The position numbers and the translations under genes were made by a program. From positions 186,001-250,000 of the forward strand of contig NZ_PVMZ01000015.1 of the NCBI RefSeq assembly GCF_003001815.1: DNA of 64,000 nucleotides, given 5' to 3'. Below the pieces are notes generated by a model that ran no database searches, was not told the origin of the DNA, and was given only the letters and a program-made list of their open reading frames with translations. Positions within the stretch are counted from its first letter, which is position 1. Each line of letters starts with the position of its first letter. Below are positions 17,099 to 26,185 of the stretch, piece by piece. The stretch is from Actinoplanes italicus (lineage in GTDB: Bacteria > Actinomycetota > Actinomycetes > Mycobacteriales > Micromonosporaceae).

Positions 17099-18021
17099 TG
17101 CCGTCCTTCCGGCCGATCCGGATCAGTGCTGTCGTCCCGGAGACCGCGGACGCCTTTTCCCTGGTGCTCGACACCGACCTCGACTATCAGCCGGGCCAAT
17201 ATCTGACGGTGCGGACTCCGGCCGGGGCGCGCTGCTACTCGCTGTCCAGCGCGCCGGGAATCGACGCGGCGCCCACGGTCACCGTGAAACGGGTGCCGGG
17301 CGGGCAGGTGTCGAACTGGATCTGCGACAACGTCAAGGCCGGCGACGTTCTGGAAATGGCCGGACCCGCCGGGACGTTCACGCCGGACTCGCTCGACGAC
17401 GAGCTGTTGCTGCTGGCGGCGGGCTCGGGAATCACGCCGATCATGGGGATCGTCAAGTCGCTGCGGCGGCAGCCGGCTCTCGTCTACGCCAATCGGGACA
17501 TCGATGCGGTCATCTTCCGGGACACGCTCGACCGGATGCTGCCGGTGAACCATTGGCTCGACAGCGAGCGGGGTGTTCCTACCGCCGACTCGTTGCGGGA
17601 CGTGCTCATCCCGTACACCGGTAGGGAGGCTTTCGTCTGTGGTCCGGAGGCCTTTGTGGCGGTCGCCGAGAAAGCGCTGCAACTGGCCGGGGTGCCGGCG
17701 GCACGCATTCGCGTCGAACGGTTCGAGATCGAGCCGGTCGACAGCCCGGAATCGGTCGCCGAGGTGACCATCGACGGGCAGACCCACGTGCTGCCGTGGA
17801 CGCCCGGGAAACGACTCCTCGACGTGATCATCGACGCCGGGCTCAACCCGCCCTACTCCTGCCGGCAGGGCCAGTGCGGCGCGTGTGCGGTCCGGCTGCT
17901 CAGCGGCGAGGTCACCCTGGTCAACAACGAGATCCTCGAGGAGGAGGACTTCGCGGACGGTTACACGCTGGCGTGCCAGGCGCTCCCGGTCACCGAGCAC
18001 GTTTCGGTTACTTATTACTAG
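17098..18021 (+). CDS. kshB: 3-ketosteroid 9-alpha-hydroxylase reductase KshB
   Basis: Electron-transfer partner of KshA, 307 residues. The FAD site RCYSLSSAP is at about 45-53, the NAD(P) site GSGITPIMGIVKS at about 122-134, and a C-terminal plant-type [2Fe-2S] ferredoxin has ligands Cys255, Cys260, Cys263 (CRQGQCGAC) and Cys293 (TLACQA). The order FAD-NAD-ferredoxin is that of KshB. The ATG at 17098 is used rather than the TTG one codon earlier because it overlaps the preceding stop (TGATG). Confidence 0.94.
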   Translation: MPSFRPIRISAVVPETADAFSLVLDTDLDYQPGQYLTVRTPAGARCYSLSSAPGIDAAPTVTVKRVPGGQVSNWICDNVKAGDVLEMAGPAGTFTPDSLDDELLLLAAGSGITPIMGIVKSLRRQPALVYANRDIDAVIFRDTLDRMLPVNHWLDSERGVPTADSLRDVLIPYTGREAFVCGPEAFVAVAEKALQLAGVPAARIRVERFEIEPVDSPESVAEVTIDGQTHVLPWTPGKRLLDVIIDAGLNPPYSCRQGQCGACAVRLLSGEVTLVNNEILEEEDFADGYTLACQALPVTEHVSVTYY

Positions 18022-18766
18022 ATTGTACGGACTACGCGGAGTTCTGTTCCCTACGGCGCGAGAGGCTGCCCGCCTCACCGGCCCCAGCGCGACCGCCGGG
18101 GCTGAAGCGGTTCCTCACCGATAGGCTGCACCCGCTGGAGATCGTCACCAGAATCGACACCGGCCACCCTCTCGAACGCCTGACGCGCCACCCGCCACCG
18201 CCGCCGCCCCGCGGGCACCGTCCTCCGTCGTCGCGGAGTTTTGGCCCGGCCCGCGTCTTCGGCCCGCCCAGCCGCACCTGATCACTCGGCAGCAGCAACC
18301 GCACCCCTCACCACCCACCCGATCACTCCGCAATGACAGGCGCACCCCTCACCACCCCACTTGATCGGCCGGCGGTGGCATGCGCACCCTTCCCTGCCCG
18401 GGAAGCAGCCATATCGCACAGCTCGTCCTTAAAACAGGGTCACGATGATCGTCCAGCACCGGGTCACTGCTGTTTTCTCCCAGCCGAAGCCTCACTCGAC
18501 GCCAGCAATGCGGGCTCTTGGTCTGGGTTTGAGGACGGGGCTGTGCGATATGGCTGCATCCGAGCCCAGGAGGGGTGCGCGAACCACTGCAGACCGATCA
18601 GGCAGGCGCCCAGAGCCGATCGGGATAGGGTCGGGGCGCCGAGCAGGACAGGACCGGACACGCCGAGCCCGTGCGAACCCAGGCGGCGGGCAGGGCAGGG
18701 CTGAACGGACAGGCCGCAGCGCCGAGCGAAGCGGGGCCGGAAGAGCCGGACCGGCCGGAGTGCCGG
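18022..18766. other. 745-bp gap between kshB and hsaF carrying a repeat element
   Basis: A convergent region without a credible gene: open frames are Arg/Pro-rich and lack ribosome binding sites. Its middle (18279-18600) holds three 41-42 bp tandem units and an inverted copy, described separately. The first and last 150 bp show no recognisable element. Confidence 0.55.
18279..18600. repeat. Repeat element: 41-42 bp tandem units plus inverted copy
   Basis: Units beginning with (T/C)GATC start at 18279, 18320 and 18362, so the period is 41-42 bp, and each contains CGCACCC. The last unit runs into a tail with GCAGCCATATCGCACAG (18406-18422). The exact reverse complement of that 17-mer occurs at 18541-18557, followed by an inverted unit ending in GATCA at 18596-18600. 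The same unit, period and tail occur at 50.4-50.9 kb. No transposase is present. Confidence 0.75.
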
Positions 18767-19807
18767 TCAGGGCAGAGATGGAGCGATGCCCGGGCGGGAG
18801 CCGCTCAGTTCGCGGGCGATCGTGATCAGCTGGTCCTCCTGGCCGCCGACGAGTCGCCGCTCCCCCGCTTTCACCAGGATCTCCGCGCCGGACACGCCGT
18901 ACCGGGACGCCAGCGCGTACGCGTGCATGAGGAAACTGGAGTAGACCCCGGCGTACCCCATGATCAGGGCCATCCGGTCCAGTTTGCACTCGTCGGCCAT
19001 CGCCGGGCGGACCACGTCCTCGGCGGCGTCGACGATTTTGAAGAAGTCGACGCCCGTACGAATGCCGAGTTTGTCGCAGACGCCGACGAACGCCTCGACC
19101 GGAGTGTTGCCGGCACCCGCTCCGAATCGTCGCGTGCTGCCGTCGATCTGCTTCGCGCCGGCCCGGTAGGCCAGCACCGAGTTGGCGACGCCGAGCCCCA
19201 GGTTCTCGTGGCCGTGGAACCCCACCTGTGCGTCCCCGCCGAGCTCGGTGACGAGTGCCGCGACCCGGTCGCTGACCTGGTCGAGGACGAGCGCCCCGGC
19301 CGAGTCGACGACGTAGACGCACTCGCAGCCGGCGTCGGCCATGATCCGGGCCTGCGCGGCGAGCCGTTCCGGCGGGATCGAGTGGGCCATCATGAGGAAC
19401 CCGACCGTCTCGAGGCCCAGTTCGCGGGCGATGCCGAAGTGCTGCACCGAGATGTCGGCCTCGGTGCAGTGGGTGGCGATCCGGCAGACCGTGGCGCCGT
19501 TGCCGGCAGCTACCCGGATGTCGTCGAAGACGCCGACGCCGGGAAGCATGAGGAAAGCGATCCTGGCGCGGGTCGCGGTACGGACGGCCGCGCTGATCAG
19601 GTCCTGCTCGGGGGTGCGGCTGAGGCCGTAGGTGAACGACGACCCGCCGAGCCCGTCGCCGTGGGTGACCTCGATGACCGGCACGCCGGCGGCGTCGAGG
19701 GCCGCGACGATCGCGGTGACCTCGTCGACGGTGAACTGGTGACGTTTGGCGTGTGACCCGTCCCGCAGTGACGAGTCAGTGATCCTCAGGTCCAGCAAGT
19801 TCCTCAC
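18767..19807 (-). CDS. hsaF: 4-hydroxy-2-oxohexanoate/oxovalerate aldolase HsaF
   Basis: Divalent-metal aldolase of 346 residues that splits 4-hydroxy-2-oxohexanoate into pyruvate and propanal, which is channelled to HsaG. Motifs are ITDSSLRDGSHAKRHQF, EVTHGDGLGGSS, FHGHENLGLGVANS (metal-binding His pair) and GSTRRFGAGAGNTPVEA. The GTG at 19807 gives an N terminus aligning with mycobacterial HsaF. It overlaps hsaG by 32 bp, so no shorter start is needed. Confidence 0.93.
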   Translation of the reverse strand: MRNLLDLRITDSSLRDGSHAKRHQFTVDEVTAIVAALDAAGVPVIEVTHGDGLGGSSFTYGLSRTPEQDLISAAVRTATRARIAFLMLPGVGVFDDIRVAAGNGATVCRIATHCTEADISVQHFGIARELGLETVGFLMMAHSIPPERLAAQARIMADAGCECVYVVDSAGALVLDQVSDRVAALVTELGGDAQVGFHGHENLGLGVANSVLAYRAGAKQIDGSTRRFGAGAGNTPVEAFVGVCDKLGIRTGVDFFKIVDAAEDVVRPAMADECKLDRMALIMGYAGVYSSFLMHAYALASRYGVSGAEILVKAGERRLVGGQEDQLITIARELSGSRPGIAPSLP

Positions 19808-20654
19808 CCACCCTGGTCGCGGCAGCGGTCATGATGTCCAGGTTCCCGGCGTAGCCCGGCAGGTAGTCGCCGGCGCCCTCGATCTCGACGAAGATCCCCA
19901 CGCGCAGCTGATCGCCGACCTGATCGAACTGTGGCTCGTCGAGCAGGCGGTAGCCGGGGACGTACGACGCGATCTCGGCGACCCGGTCCTCGACGGACTT
20001 GGTGACGACCGCCCGGTCGGCGTCCGGGGCGACCGCGCAGAAGATCGTGTCCCGCATGATCAGCGGCGGTTCGGCCGGGTTGAGCACGATGATCGCCTTG
20101 CCGTGCGCCGCTCCCCCGATGGTTTCCAGCCCGCGGCTCGTAGTGCGGGTGAACTCGTCGATGTTCGCCCTGGTCCCCGGCCCGGCCGAGCGGGACGCCA
20201 CGGTGGCCACGATCTCCGCGTAGGCGACCGGCGTCACCCGCGACACCGCGTGCACCATCGGGATCGTCGCCTGTCCGCCGCAGGTGATCAGGTTGAGGTT
20301 GGGCGCGTCCCGGTGCTCGCCGAGGTTCACCTCCGGCACCACGGCGGGTCCGACGGCCGCGGGGGTCAGGTCGATCGCCCGGATGCCGGCGTCGGCGTAG
20401 CGGGGCGCGTTCGCCCGGTGCACCGCCGCCGATGTGGCCTCGAACACCAGGTCGGGCAGCGGGTCCTGCCGCAGCAACCAGTCGGCGCCGTCACTGCTGA
20501 CCGCGAGTCCGGCGTCCGCGGCGCGCCGCAGTCCGGGGCTGTCGGGGTCGGCGCCGGCCATCCAGCGTGGCTCGATCCTCGGTGATCGGAGCAGCTTGTA
20601 CATCAGGTCGGTGCCGATGTTGCCGGACCCGACGATAGCCGCGCGCAGTGTCAT
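19776..20654 (-). CDS. hsaG: Acylating aldehyde dehydrogenase HsaG
   Basis: NAD- and CoA-dependent propanal/acetaldehyde dehydrogenase of 292 residues that turns the HsaF aldehyde into propionyl-CoA. The NAD-binding glycine motif AAIVGSGNIGTDLM is at residues 4-17, the catalytic cysteine lies in NLITCGGQATIPM, and GKAIIVLNPAEPP is also typical. The start at 20654 overlaps the hsaE stop (ATGA). In-frame sequence upstream is inside hsaE. Confidence 0.93.
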   Translation of the reverse strand: MTLRAAIVGSGNIGTDLMYKLLRSPRIEPRWMAGADPDSPGLRRAADAGLAVSSDGADWLLRQDPLPDLVFEATSAAVHRANAPRYADAGIRAIDLTPAAVGPAVVPEVNLGEHRDAPNLNLITCGGQATIPMVHAVSRVTPVAYAEIVATVASRSAGPGTRANIDEFTRTTSRGLETIGGAAHGKAIIVLNPAEPPLIMRDTIFCAVAPDADRAVVTKSVEDRVAEIASYVPGYRLLDEPQFDQVGDQLRVGIFVEIEGAGDYLPGYAGNLDIMTAAATRVGEELAGPEDH

Positions 20655-21439
20655 GCCCGTACCTCCGCAAAGGTCAGTTCCACCGTGCCGAGCCCGTCGA
20701 ACTCGGCCCGGAACTCGTCTCCCGGCCGCGCGTCCACGGCCCGCGCGCACGCTCCCGGCAGGATGAGGTGGCCGGCGCGCAGCCGTACCCCGAATCGGGC
20801 GACGGTCCGCGCCAGCCACGCCACGGCGGTCACCGGGTTTCCGAGCACGGCGTCCGACCTGCCGGCCGCCACGACCTCGGCTCCGCGACGCAACACCGCG
20901 GCGATGCCGCGAGGATCGATTTCCTCCGGTCGTACGCGCCCCGCGCCGACCACGAATCCGGCGGAGGAGGCGTTGTCGGCGATCGTGTCGGCCAGGCTGA
21001 TCTTCCAGTCCGCGATCCGGCTGTCGATGAGTTCGATCGACGGGGCGAAGGCCTCGGTCGCGGCGAGCACGTCGTCCTCGGTGCAGTCCTCACCCGGCAG
21101 GTCGTCGCCGAGCAGGAACGCCACCTCGATCTCCACGCGGGGGTAGCAGAACCTTCCGGCGTCGACGGGTTCGTGCTCGGACAGGCGCATGTCGGCGAGC
21201 AGGTGGCCGTAGTCGGGCTCGTCGACGCCCATCATCTCCTGCATCGCCTTCGAGGAGAGGCCCACCTTGTGCCCGACGATCGGGGCGCTGCGCCGCCGGA
21301 TGTTGTGCAGCTGGATCTCGTACGCGTCGCTCGCCGTCAGTCCGGGGAACTCGGTGGTGATCGGCGCGATGGGCGCCCGGTCCCGTTCCGCGTCTCGCAG
21401 CCGGCCGGCGATCCCCCGCACCGTCTCAGCGCTGACCAT
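20651..21439 (-). CDS. hsaE: 2-hydroxypenta/hexa-2,4-dienoate hydratase HsaE
   Basis: Hydratase of 262 residues that adds water to the HHD fragment released by HsaD, giving the substrate for HsaF. GHKVGLSSKAMQEMMGVDEPDYG, ExE metal ligands in PRVEIEVAFLLGDDL and the ending RPGDEFRAEFDGLGTVELTF are typical of the MhpD family. The ATG at 21439 has GGAG upstream. Upstream in-frame sequence overlaps the flavoprotein gene and is not used. Confidence 0.92.
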   Translation of the reverse strand: MVSAETVRGIAGRLRDAERDRAPIAPITTEFPGLTASDAYEIQLHNIRRRSAPIVGHKVGLSSKAMQEMMGVDEPDYGHLLADMRLSEHEPVDAGRFCYPRVEIEVAFLLGDDLPGEDCTEDDVLAATEAFAPSIELIDSRIADWKISLADTIADNASSAGFVVGAGRVRPEEIDPRGIAAVLRRGAEVVAAGRSDAVLGNPVTAVAWLARTVARFGVRLRAGHLILPGACARAVDARPGDEFRAEFDGLGTVELTFAEVRA

Positions 21440-23099
21440 CGTTCTCCACCCCTTCTTCCCGGCTGTGGCGTACCGCTGCCGGTTCTTGATCTTGACAAGC
21501 GGCGACGTGGCGGGCCGCGGCATGGCAGGCGGCGGCGTGGCGGCCCGCTCGGCGGCCGGAGAAGACGCAGTCGGCAAGGGAGAGGCCGCTGACGTACGAG
21601 CCGGAGCAGATGCCGACGGCGGTGCGGCCGGCCGCGTACAGGCCGGGGATCGGCGACCCGTCCGGGCGCAGCACCTCGCCGGTGTCCTCGTCGACGGTGA
21701 GGCCGCCGAGCGTCAGCATCGGCGCCGGAACGGCTCGCAGCGACACGTCCAGCAGCGAGTACGGTGCCCGCTCCAGCGACCGGGTCAGCTCGGCGGGTTT
21801 GCCGGTGGGGTCGGGTGCTCCCTTGAAACGGGCGAGGTTGGCGGCCGACACGGTCGCGGCCAAGCCGTCCGGGTCGATGCCGGCGCGGCGGGCCAGCTTC
21901 GCCAGTGTCGGCGCTGACGTCCGCCGGGCCGTGAACAGCCACCACGACTGCCAGCGCTGGAACCACAGTGTCTGCGAGAGCAGCTGCTGCCGTGCCTCGC
22001 GGAACACGTCGCGGTCCAGGAGCAGCCAGGCCTTGCCGTCGGGGCAGGCGCGGACGGCGTCACCGATCGCCGCCCCGTACAACGATTCGTCGCAGACCCG
22101 CCGCCCGTCCCGGTCGACGAGCAGCCCGCCGGCCAGGGCCGAGGGCGGGGTGAGAAAGCGCCAGAGGCTGATCCGGTCGAGATGCCGGGCACCGGCGCCC
22201 GCTTCCGTACCGAGCCGGATGCCGGAACCGTCGTCACCGTGCGTTCCCAGCCGCAGCCCGCGAACGCCCGGCGCGTGCTCGCGCATCATCTCCCGGCCGA
22301 AGACGAAACCACCGGCGGCCAGCACCACGGATTCGGTGCGGATGCGCAGTTCACGGCCGTGACGCTGCTCGATCCGGGCGACTGCCCGGTGCAGCGCACG
22401 CCCGAGTCCCGGCAGGTAGAGGCCGGGCTTGACCGACCAGCGGTGCAGCGTGCGATGTGCGAAACGGGCCCACAGCGGCGCGTCCCGCAGCGTGGAGCAG
22501 ATCAGTTCCGGTGTCGTACCGCTGTCTCGGCCCGCCTGAGACAGCGGTACGACACAGCCGGGACTTTCGAGGGCGACGGCGCGGGTCTGCGGCAGGAAAC
22601 GGACGCCGCGGGCGAGCGCGGCCTCGGCCAGGGCCGCGTAGAGGGTTCCGCCGGAAGTGCCGGGCGCGTGGGTACGGTGTCCGCGCGGCGCCGGGTCGGG
22701 ATGGGCGTGCTCGCTGCCCGACTGGTACAGGTAGTGGCGGTTCGTGGGGTACGACGTCTTGTACGGGCAGAGCGTCGCGTCGAACGGGACGCCGTGGTCC
22801 TCGAGCCACGCCAGCTGGCCGGCGGACTCGTCGCAGAACCGGCGCAGGGTCGCGGCCGAGACGGCGTCGCGGGTTTCGTGGCGCAGGTAGGCGTACATCA
22901 TCTCGGGGTCGTCCTTGATCCCCGCGGTGATCTGCTGCCGGGTGCCGCCGCCGGCGTAGACGATGCCGCCGGAGATGGCGGTGGCGCCGCCGCCGGTGAA
23001 GCGGTCGACGACCAGGACGTCGGCTCCGGACTCGGCGGCCTCGATCGCGGCGCAGGCCCCGGCCGCGCCGAAGCCCACGATCACGACGGTGGCCTCCAC
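21426..23099 (-). CDS. FAD-binding 3-oxosteroid dehydrogenase-like flavoprotein
   Basis: A 557-residue flavoprotein of the succinate dehydrogenase/KstD superfamily. The N-terminal dinucleotide motif VVIVGFGAAGACAA is at residues 5-18, followed by GGGATAISGGIVYAGGG. VVLAAGGFVFGREMM and the C-terminal PIPGLYAAGRTAVGICSGSYVSGLSLADCVFSG close the FAD site. It lacks the GAGATLGP ending of true KstD and reads more like an Rv0785 or TesI-type dehydrogenase; the substrate is not decided. The C terminus ends in an unusual His/Ala/Cys-rich tail of about 40 residues overlapping the hsaE start by 14 bp. First gene of the operon driven from the KstR box at 23134. Confidence 0.82.
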   Translation of the reverse strand: MEATVVIVGFGAAGACAAIEAAESGADVLVVDRFTGGGATAISGGIVYAGGGTRQQITAGIKDDPEMMYAYLRHETRDAVSAATLRRFCDESAGQLAWLEDHGVPFDATLCPYKTSYPTNRHYLYQSGSEHAHPDPAPRGHRTHAPGTSGGTLYAALAEAALARGVRFLPQTRAVALESPGCVVPLSQAGRDSGTTPELICSTLRDAPLWARFAHRTLHRWSVKPGLYLPGLGRALHRAVARIEQRHGRELRIRTESVVLAAGGFVFGREMMREHAPGVRGLRLGTHGDDGSGIRLGTEAGAGARHLDRISLWRFLTPPSALAGGLLVDRDGRRVCDESLYGAAIGDAVRACPDGKAWLLLDRDVFREARQQLLSQTLWFQRWQSWWLFTARRTSAPTLAKLARRAGIDPDGLAATVSAANLARFKGAPDPTGKPAELTRSLERAPYSLLDVSLRAVPAPMLTLGGLTVDEDTGEVLRPDGSPIPGLYAAGRTAVGICSGSYVSGLSLADCVFSGRRAGRHAAACHAAARHVAACQDQEPAAVRHSREEGVENDGQR

Positions 23100-23133
23100 A
23101 TCAACCTCCCGATGGCGGCAGGGGCCGAATAAC

Positions 23134-23147
23134 TATAACCTGTTCTA
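23134..23147. promoter_or_regulatory. KstR operator between flavoprotein gene and kstD
   Basis: TATAACCTGTTCTA matches TNNAACNNGTTNNA at all defined positions. Its last base abuts the kstD GTG at 23148, and it is 35 bp from the opposite start at 23099. Confidence 0.88.
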
Positions 23148-24725
23148 GTGTTGCGCGAGGAGGAATTCGACGTCGTCGTGGTGGGCAGCGGCGCGGCCGG
23201 CATGACCGCCGCGCTCACCGCGGCCCACCATGAGCTCAGTGCAGTCGTCATCGACGGCGCCGATGTGTACGGCGGCTCGACCGCCCGCTCCGGCGGCGGC
23301 CTGTGGCTGCCCGGACCCGAAGCAGCCACTTACTTGAAACACGTTGCAGGCGATGAGGTGCCGTCGGCCCGGCGGGACGCGCTGCTCGAGCACGGCCCGG
23401 CGGTACTGGCGTTCGTGTGCAAGCACACCCCGCTGGAGTTCGCCCGCGTGCCCGGCTACCCCGACTACCACCCGGAGGCGCCCGGCGGACTCGCCGAGGG
23501 CCGGACGCTCGAGCCCCGCCCCCTGGACGTGCGCCTGATCGCCGACGAGATCGACACGCTGGCCCCGCCGTACCGGGCAGCGCCGAACCAGATGGCGGTG
23601 ACCGCCGTCGACTACCGGTGGCTGTCGCTCGGGCTGCGGCATCCGCGGTCGGCGCTGACCGCGGTGAAGCTCGCGGCCGGACGGTTCCGTGGGCGGCGGC
23701 TCACCATGGGTCAGGCACTGGCCGCCGGGCTGCGGGCCGGGCTGCGGGCGGCCGGAGTGCCGGTGCGGCTGGGCACGCCGATGACCGGGCTGCACGTCGA
23801 GGACGGCCGGGTCACCGGGGTGGACAGTGCCGAGGTGCGGTTCCGGGCGCGGCGCGGGGTGGTGCTGGCCAGCGGCGGGTTCGACCACAACGAGCCCATG
23901 CGCCGGGAGCATCAGGGGCTGGGCAACGCGTGGACGGTCGGCGCCGCGGGGAACACGGGCGCCGGAATCGAGGCGGGACACCGGCTGGGCGCGGCACTGG
24001 ATCTGATGGACGAGGCCTGGTGGGGGCCGTCGCTGCCGCTGACCGGTGGGCCGTACTTCTGCCTCGCCGAACGCAACCTGCCGGGCAGCCTGATCGTCGA
24101 CGGCACCGGCCGCAGGTTCGTCAACGAGGCCGCGCCCTACGTCGACGTCGTGCACGCCATGCTGGGGCGCACCGGGTCGGGCCGGCATCTGCCGTGCTGG
24201 CTGGTGACCGACCGCTCCTACCGGGACCGGTACCTGTTCGCCGGGCGTGCCCCGCGTGCCCCGCTGCCGCGCCGCTGGTTCGACGCGGGGATCGCGCACC
24301 GGGCCGACACCCTGGACGAGCTGGCCGGGCGGATCGAGGTGCCGGTCGCGGCGCTGCGGGAGACGGTGGAGCGGTTCAACGGGTTCGCCGCCCGCGGGCG
24401 GGATGACGATTTCGGGCGCGGCGATTCGGCGTACGACCGCTACTACGGTGATCCACGGCAGCGGCCGAATCCCTGTCTGGGGCCGCTGCGCCGGGCGCCG
24501 TTCCTGGCGTTCTCGCTGGTGCCGGGAGATCTGGGAACGAAGGGCGGGCTGCGCACCGACGAGCGGGCCCGTGTCCTGCGCGCCGACGACACCCCGATTC
24601 CCGGTCTCTACGCGGCCGGCAACGCGAGCGCCTCGGTGATGGGCCGTGGCTACGCGGGCGCCGGCGCCACCCTGGGTCCCGCCATGACATTCGGCTACCT
24701 GGCCGCCCTGGACCTCGCCGCCTGA
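23148..24725 (+). CDS. kstD: 3-ketosteroid delta-1-dehydrogenase KstD
   Basis: FAD enzyme of 525 residues that introduces the 1,2 double bond in ring A. The FAD motif VVVVGSGAAGMTAA is at residues 9-22, followed by YGGSTARSGGGLWLP. The C-terminal YAAGNASASVMGRGYAGAGATLGPAMTFG carries the conserved glycine and tyrosine region of KstD active sites. The GTG at 23148 directly follows the KstR box and no ribosome binding site fits, so the mRNA may be leaderless. The arrangement hsaF-hsaG-hsaE | kstD equals Rv3534c-Rv3537, except for the extra flavoprotein gene. Confidence 0.92.
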   Translation: MLREEEFDVVVVGSGAAGMTAALTAAHHELSAVVIDGADVYGGSTARSGGGLWLPGPEAATYLKHVAGDEVPSARRDALLEHGPAVLAFVCKHTPLEFARVPGYPDYHPEAPGGLAEGRTLEPRPLDVRLIADEIDTLAPPYRAAPNQMAVTAVDYRWLSLGLRHPRSALTAVKLAAGRFRGRRLTMGQALAAGLRAGLRAAGVPVRLGTPMTGLHVEDGRVTGVDSAEVRFRARRGVVLASGGFDHNEPMRREHQGLGNAWTVGAAGNTGAGIEAGHRLGAALDLMDEAWWGPSLPLTGGPYFCLAERNLPGSLIVDGTGRRFVNEAAPYVDVVHAMLGRTGSGRHLPCWLVTDRSYRDRYLFAGRAPRAPLPRRWFDAGIAHRADTLDELAGRIEVPVAALRETVERFNGFAARGRDDDFGRGDSAYDRYYGDPRQRPNPCLGPLRRAPFLAFSLVPGDLGTKGGLRTDERARVLRADDTPIPGLYAAGNASASVMGRGYAGAGATLGPAMTFGYLAALDLAA

Positions 24726-24823
24726 ACCCCGGCTGCGGCTCGGCCGGGGGTGTGGACGTGATTCCCTACCGTGACCGGTGGCACCGTATGGTGACCGTCC
24801 CGAGTGGATCACAGGGGGTGAGT

Positions 24824-26185
24824 GTGCCGACCCGACTCGCGCCTGTCGCGACCAAGCCCGCCCAGACCCGGCCCGCCGAGGTCGTGCCGGCCCCGACGGA
24901 ACCGGGCAGGCTCACCGCACGGTTACGTTCCCGGCTCAACACCCCCCGGATCTACTGGCTGGCGGCTGCCGGCCTGGTGGTGCTGGCGCTGGCGACCGGC
25001 GCGGCCGCGGTGGCTGACGTCCGGCAGCGCGAGGCGCTGATCACCGACGTCGCCGAGGTCAGCGGTCCGATCAGCGTCGACGCGCAGACGCTGTACCGCA
25101 ATCTCGCCGACGCCGACGCCACGGCCGCGACCGCGTTCCTGGCCACCGACGGCGAGTCGCCGGAACTGCGGACCCGCTACCTCGACGACCTGGCCCGGGC
25201 CACCGCGGCGCTGACGATCGCGCTGCGCGACGCCGACGACGAGGAGGCGGCCTGGCTGCGGATCGTCGCCGACCAGCTGCCCGCGTACACCGGACTGGTG
25301 GAGACGGCCCGGTCGAACCAGCGCCTCGGCGTGCCGCTGGGCGGCGCCTACCTGCGGGAGGCGTCGGGGCTGATGCAGCAGACGATCCTGCCGGCCGCCG
25401 CCGAGGTGTTCAACAGCACGCACCGGCGGCTGATCGCCGAGCAGGAGGAGGCGGCCGGCTTCCCGTGGCTGGTGACGCTGCTGGTGCTGGCGACCGGTGG
25501 TGCGCTGATCGCCGCGCAGGTGCTGGTGGCCCGGCGCAGCCGGCGCACCTTCAACCTGGGGCTGGTCACGGCGAGCGCGGTCACGGTGCTGGCGCTGCTC
25601 TGGTCGGTGGTGGCGCTCGGTGCGTCGGCGGGGCGGCTGGAGACCGGGCGGCGGGACGGCTCGGTGCTGGTGTCTCTGCTGGCGAACTCCGGCCGGGCGG
25701 CGTTGCAGGCCCGGGCCAACGAGTCGCTGACGCTGGTGGCCCGGGGTGGCGGCGCCACGTTCGAGAAGACGTTCACCAGCCGGTTGGACGAGCTGATCGG
25801 CGCCGACGGGCAGGGCGGGCTGTTCGCGCAGGCGCTCGCGCAGGCGCCGTCGTCGGACCGGCGGCTCATCGCCGACGCCCGGGACGAGGCGATCCGGTGG
25901 CGCACGCTGCACGAGCAGGTACGGGCGGCGGACAACGGCGGTGACTGGGACAAGGCGGTGGCGCTGGCCACCCAGTCCGGTGACGAGGCGCTGCCCGCGG
26001 TGTTCGCCCGGCTGGACGGCGGTCTGACCGAGGCGCTGACGGTCGGCAACGGGCGCGTCGACGAGCAGGCGGAGCAGGCGGCGAACGCGTTGCGCGGTCT
26101 GCTGCCGGGTCTGGTCCTGCTCACCGGTGGCCTGGTGGCCGCAGTGGTGATGGGGTTCCGGCCGCGAATCGGGGAGTACCGGTGA
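24824..26185 (+). CDS. GlnX-like membrane sensor protein
   Basis: A 453-residue membrane protein starting at GTG 24824, preceded by AGGGGG at 5 bases; earlier in-frame starts lack this site. After a Pro/Ala-rich cytoplasmic N terminus, helix 1 is at about 43-64. An extracytoplasmic helical domain follows, then helices near 209-232 and 240-266, a second extracytoplasmic helical domain and a last helix near the C terminus. This duplicated layout and overlap with a GlnH-like lipoprotein gene resemble the GlnX-GlnH-PknG amino-acid sensing module of mycobacteria. No pknG gene lies next to it here. The assignment rests mainly on context and topology. Confidence 0.7.
   Translation: MPTRLAPVATKPAQTRPAEVVPAPTEPGRLTARLRSRLNTPRIYWLAAAGLVVLALATGAAAVADVRQREALITDVAEVSGPISVDAQTLYRNLADADATAATAFLATDGESPELRTRYLDDLARATAALTIALRDADDEEAAWLRIVADQLPAYTGLVETARSNQRLGVPLGGAYLREASGLMQQTILPAAAEVFNSTHRRLIAEQEEAAGFPWLVTLLVLATGGALIAAQVLVARRSRRTFNLGLVTASAVTVLALLWSVVALGASAGRLETGRRDGSVLVSLLANSGRAALQARANESLTLVARGGGATFEKTFTSRLDELIGADGQGGLFAQALAQAPSSDRRLIADARDEAIRWRTLHEQVRAADNGGDWDKAVALATQSGDEALPAVFARLDGGLTEALTVGNGRVDEQAEQAANALRGLLPGLVLLTGGLVAAVVMGFRPRIGEYR

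Noticed and set aside
18279..18600. Insertion sequence or MITE
   Set aside because: An inverted repeat is present, but there is no transposase, no target duplication that I can see, and the tandem units do not fit an IS end structure.
18333..18825. Open frames in the 18-kb repeat region
   Set aside because: Their translations follow the repeat element in arbitrary frames and change with each copy.
24752..24823. Earlier start for the GlnX-like protein
   Set aside because: The GTG at 24824 has a well-spaced AGGGGG, whereas upstream starts have none and lie near the kstD stop.
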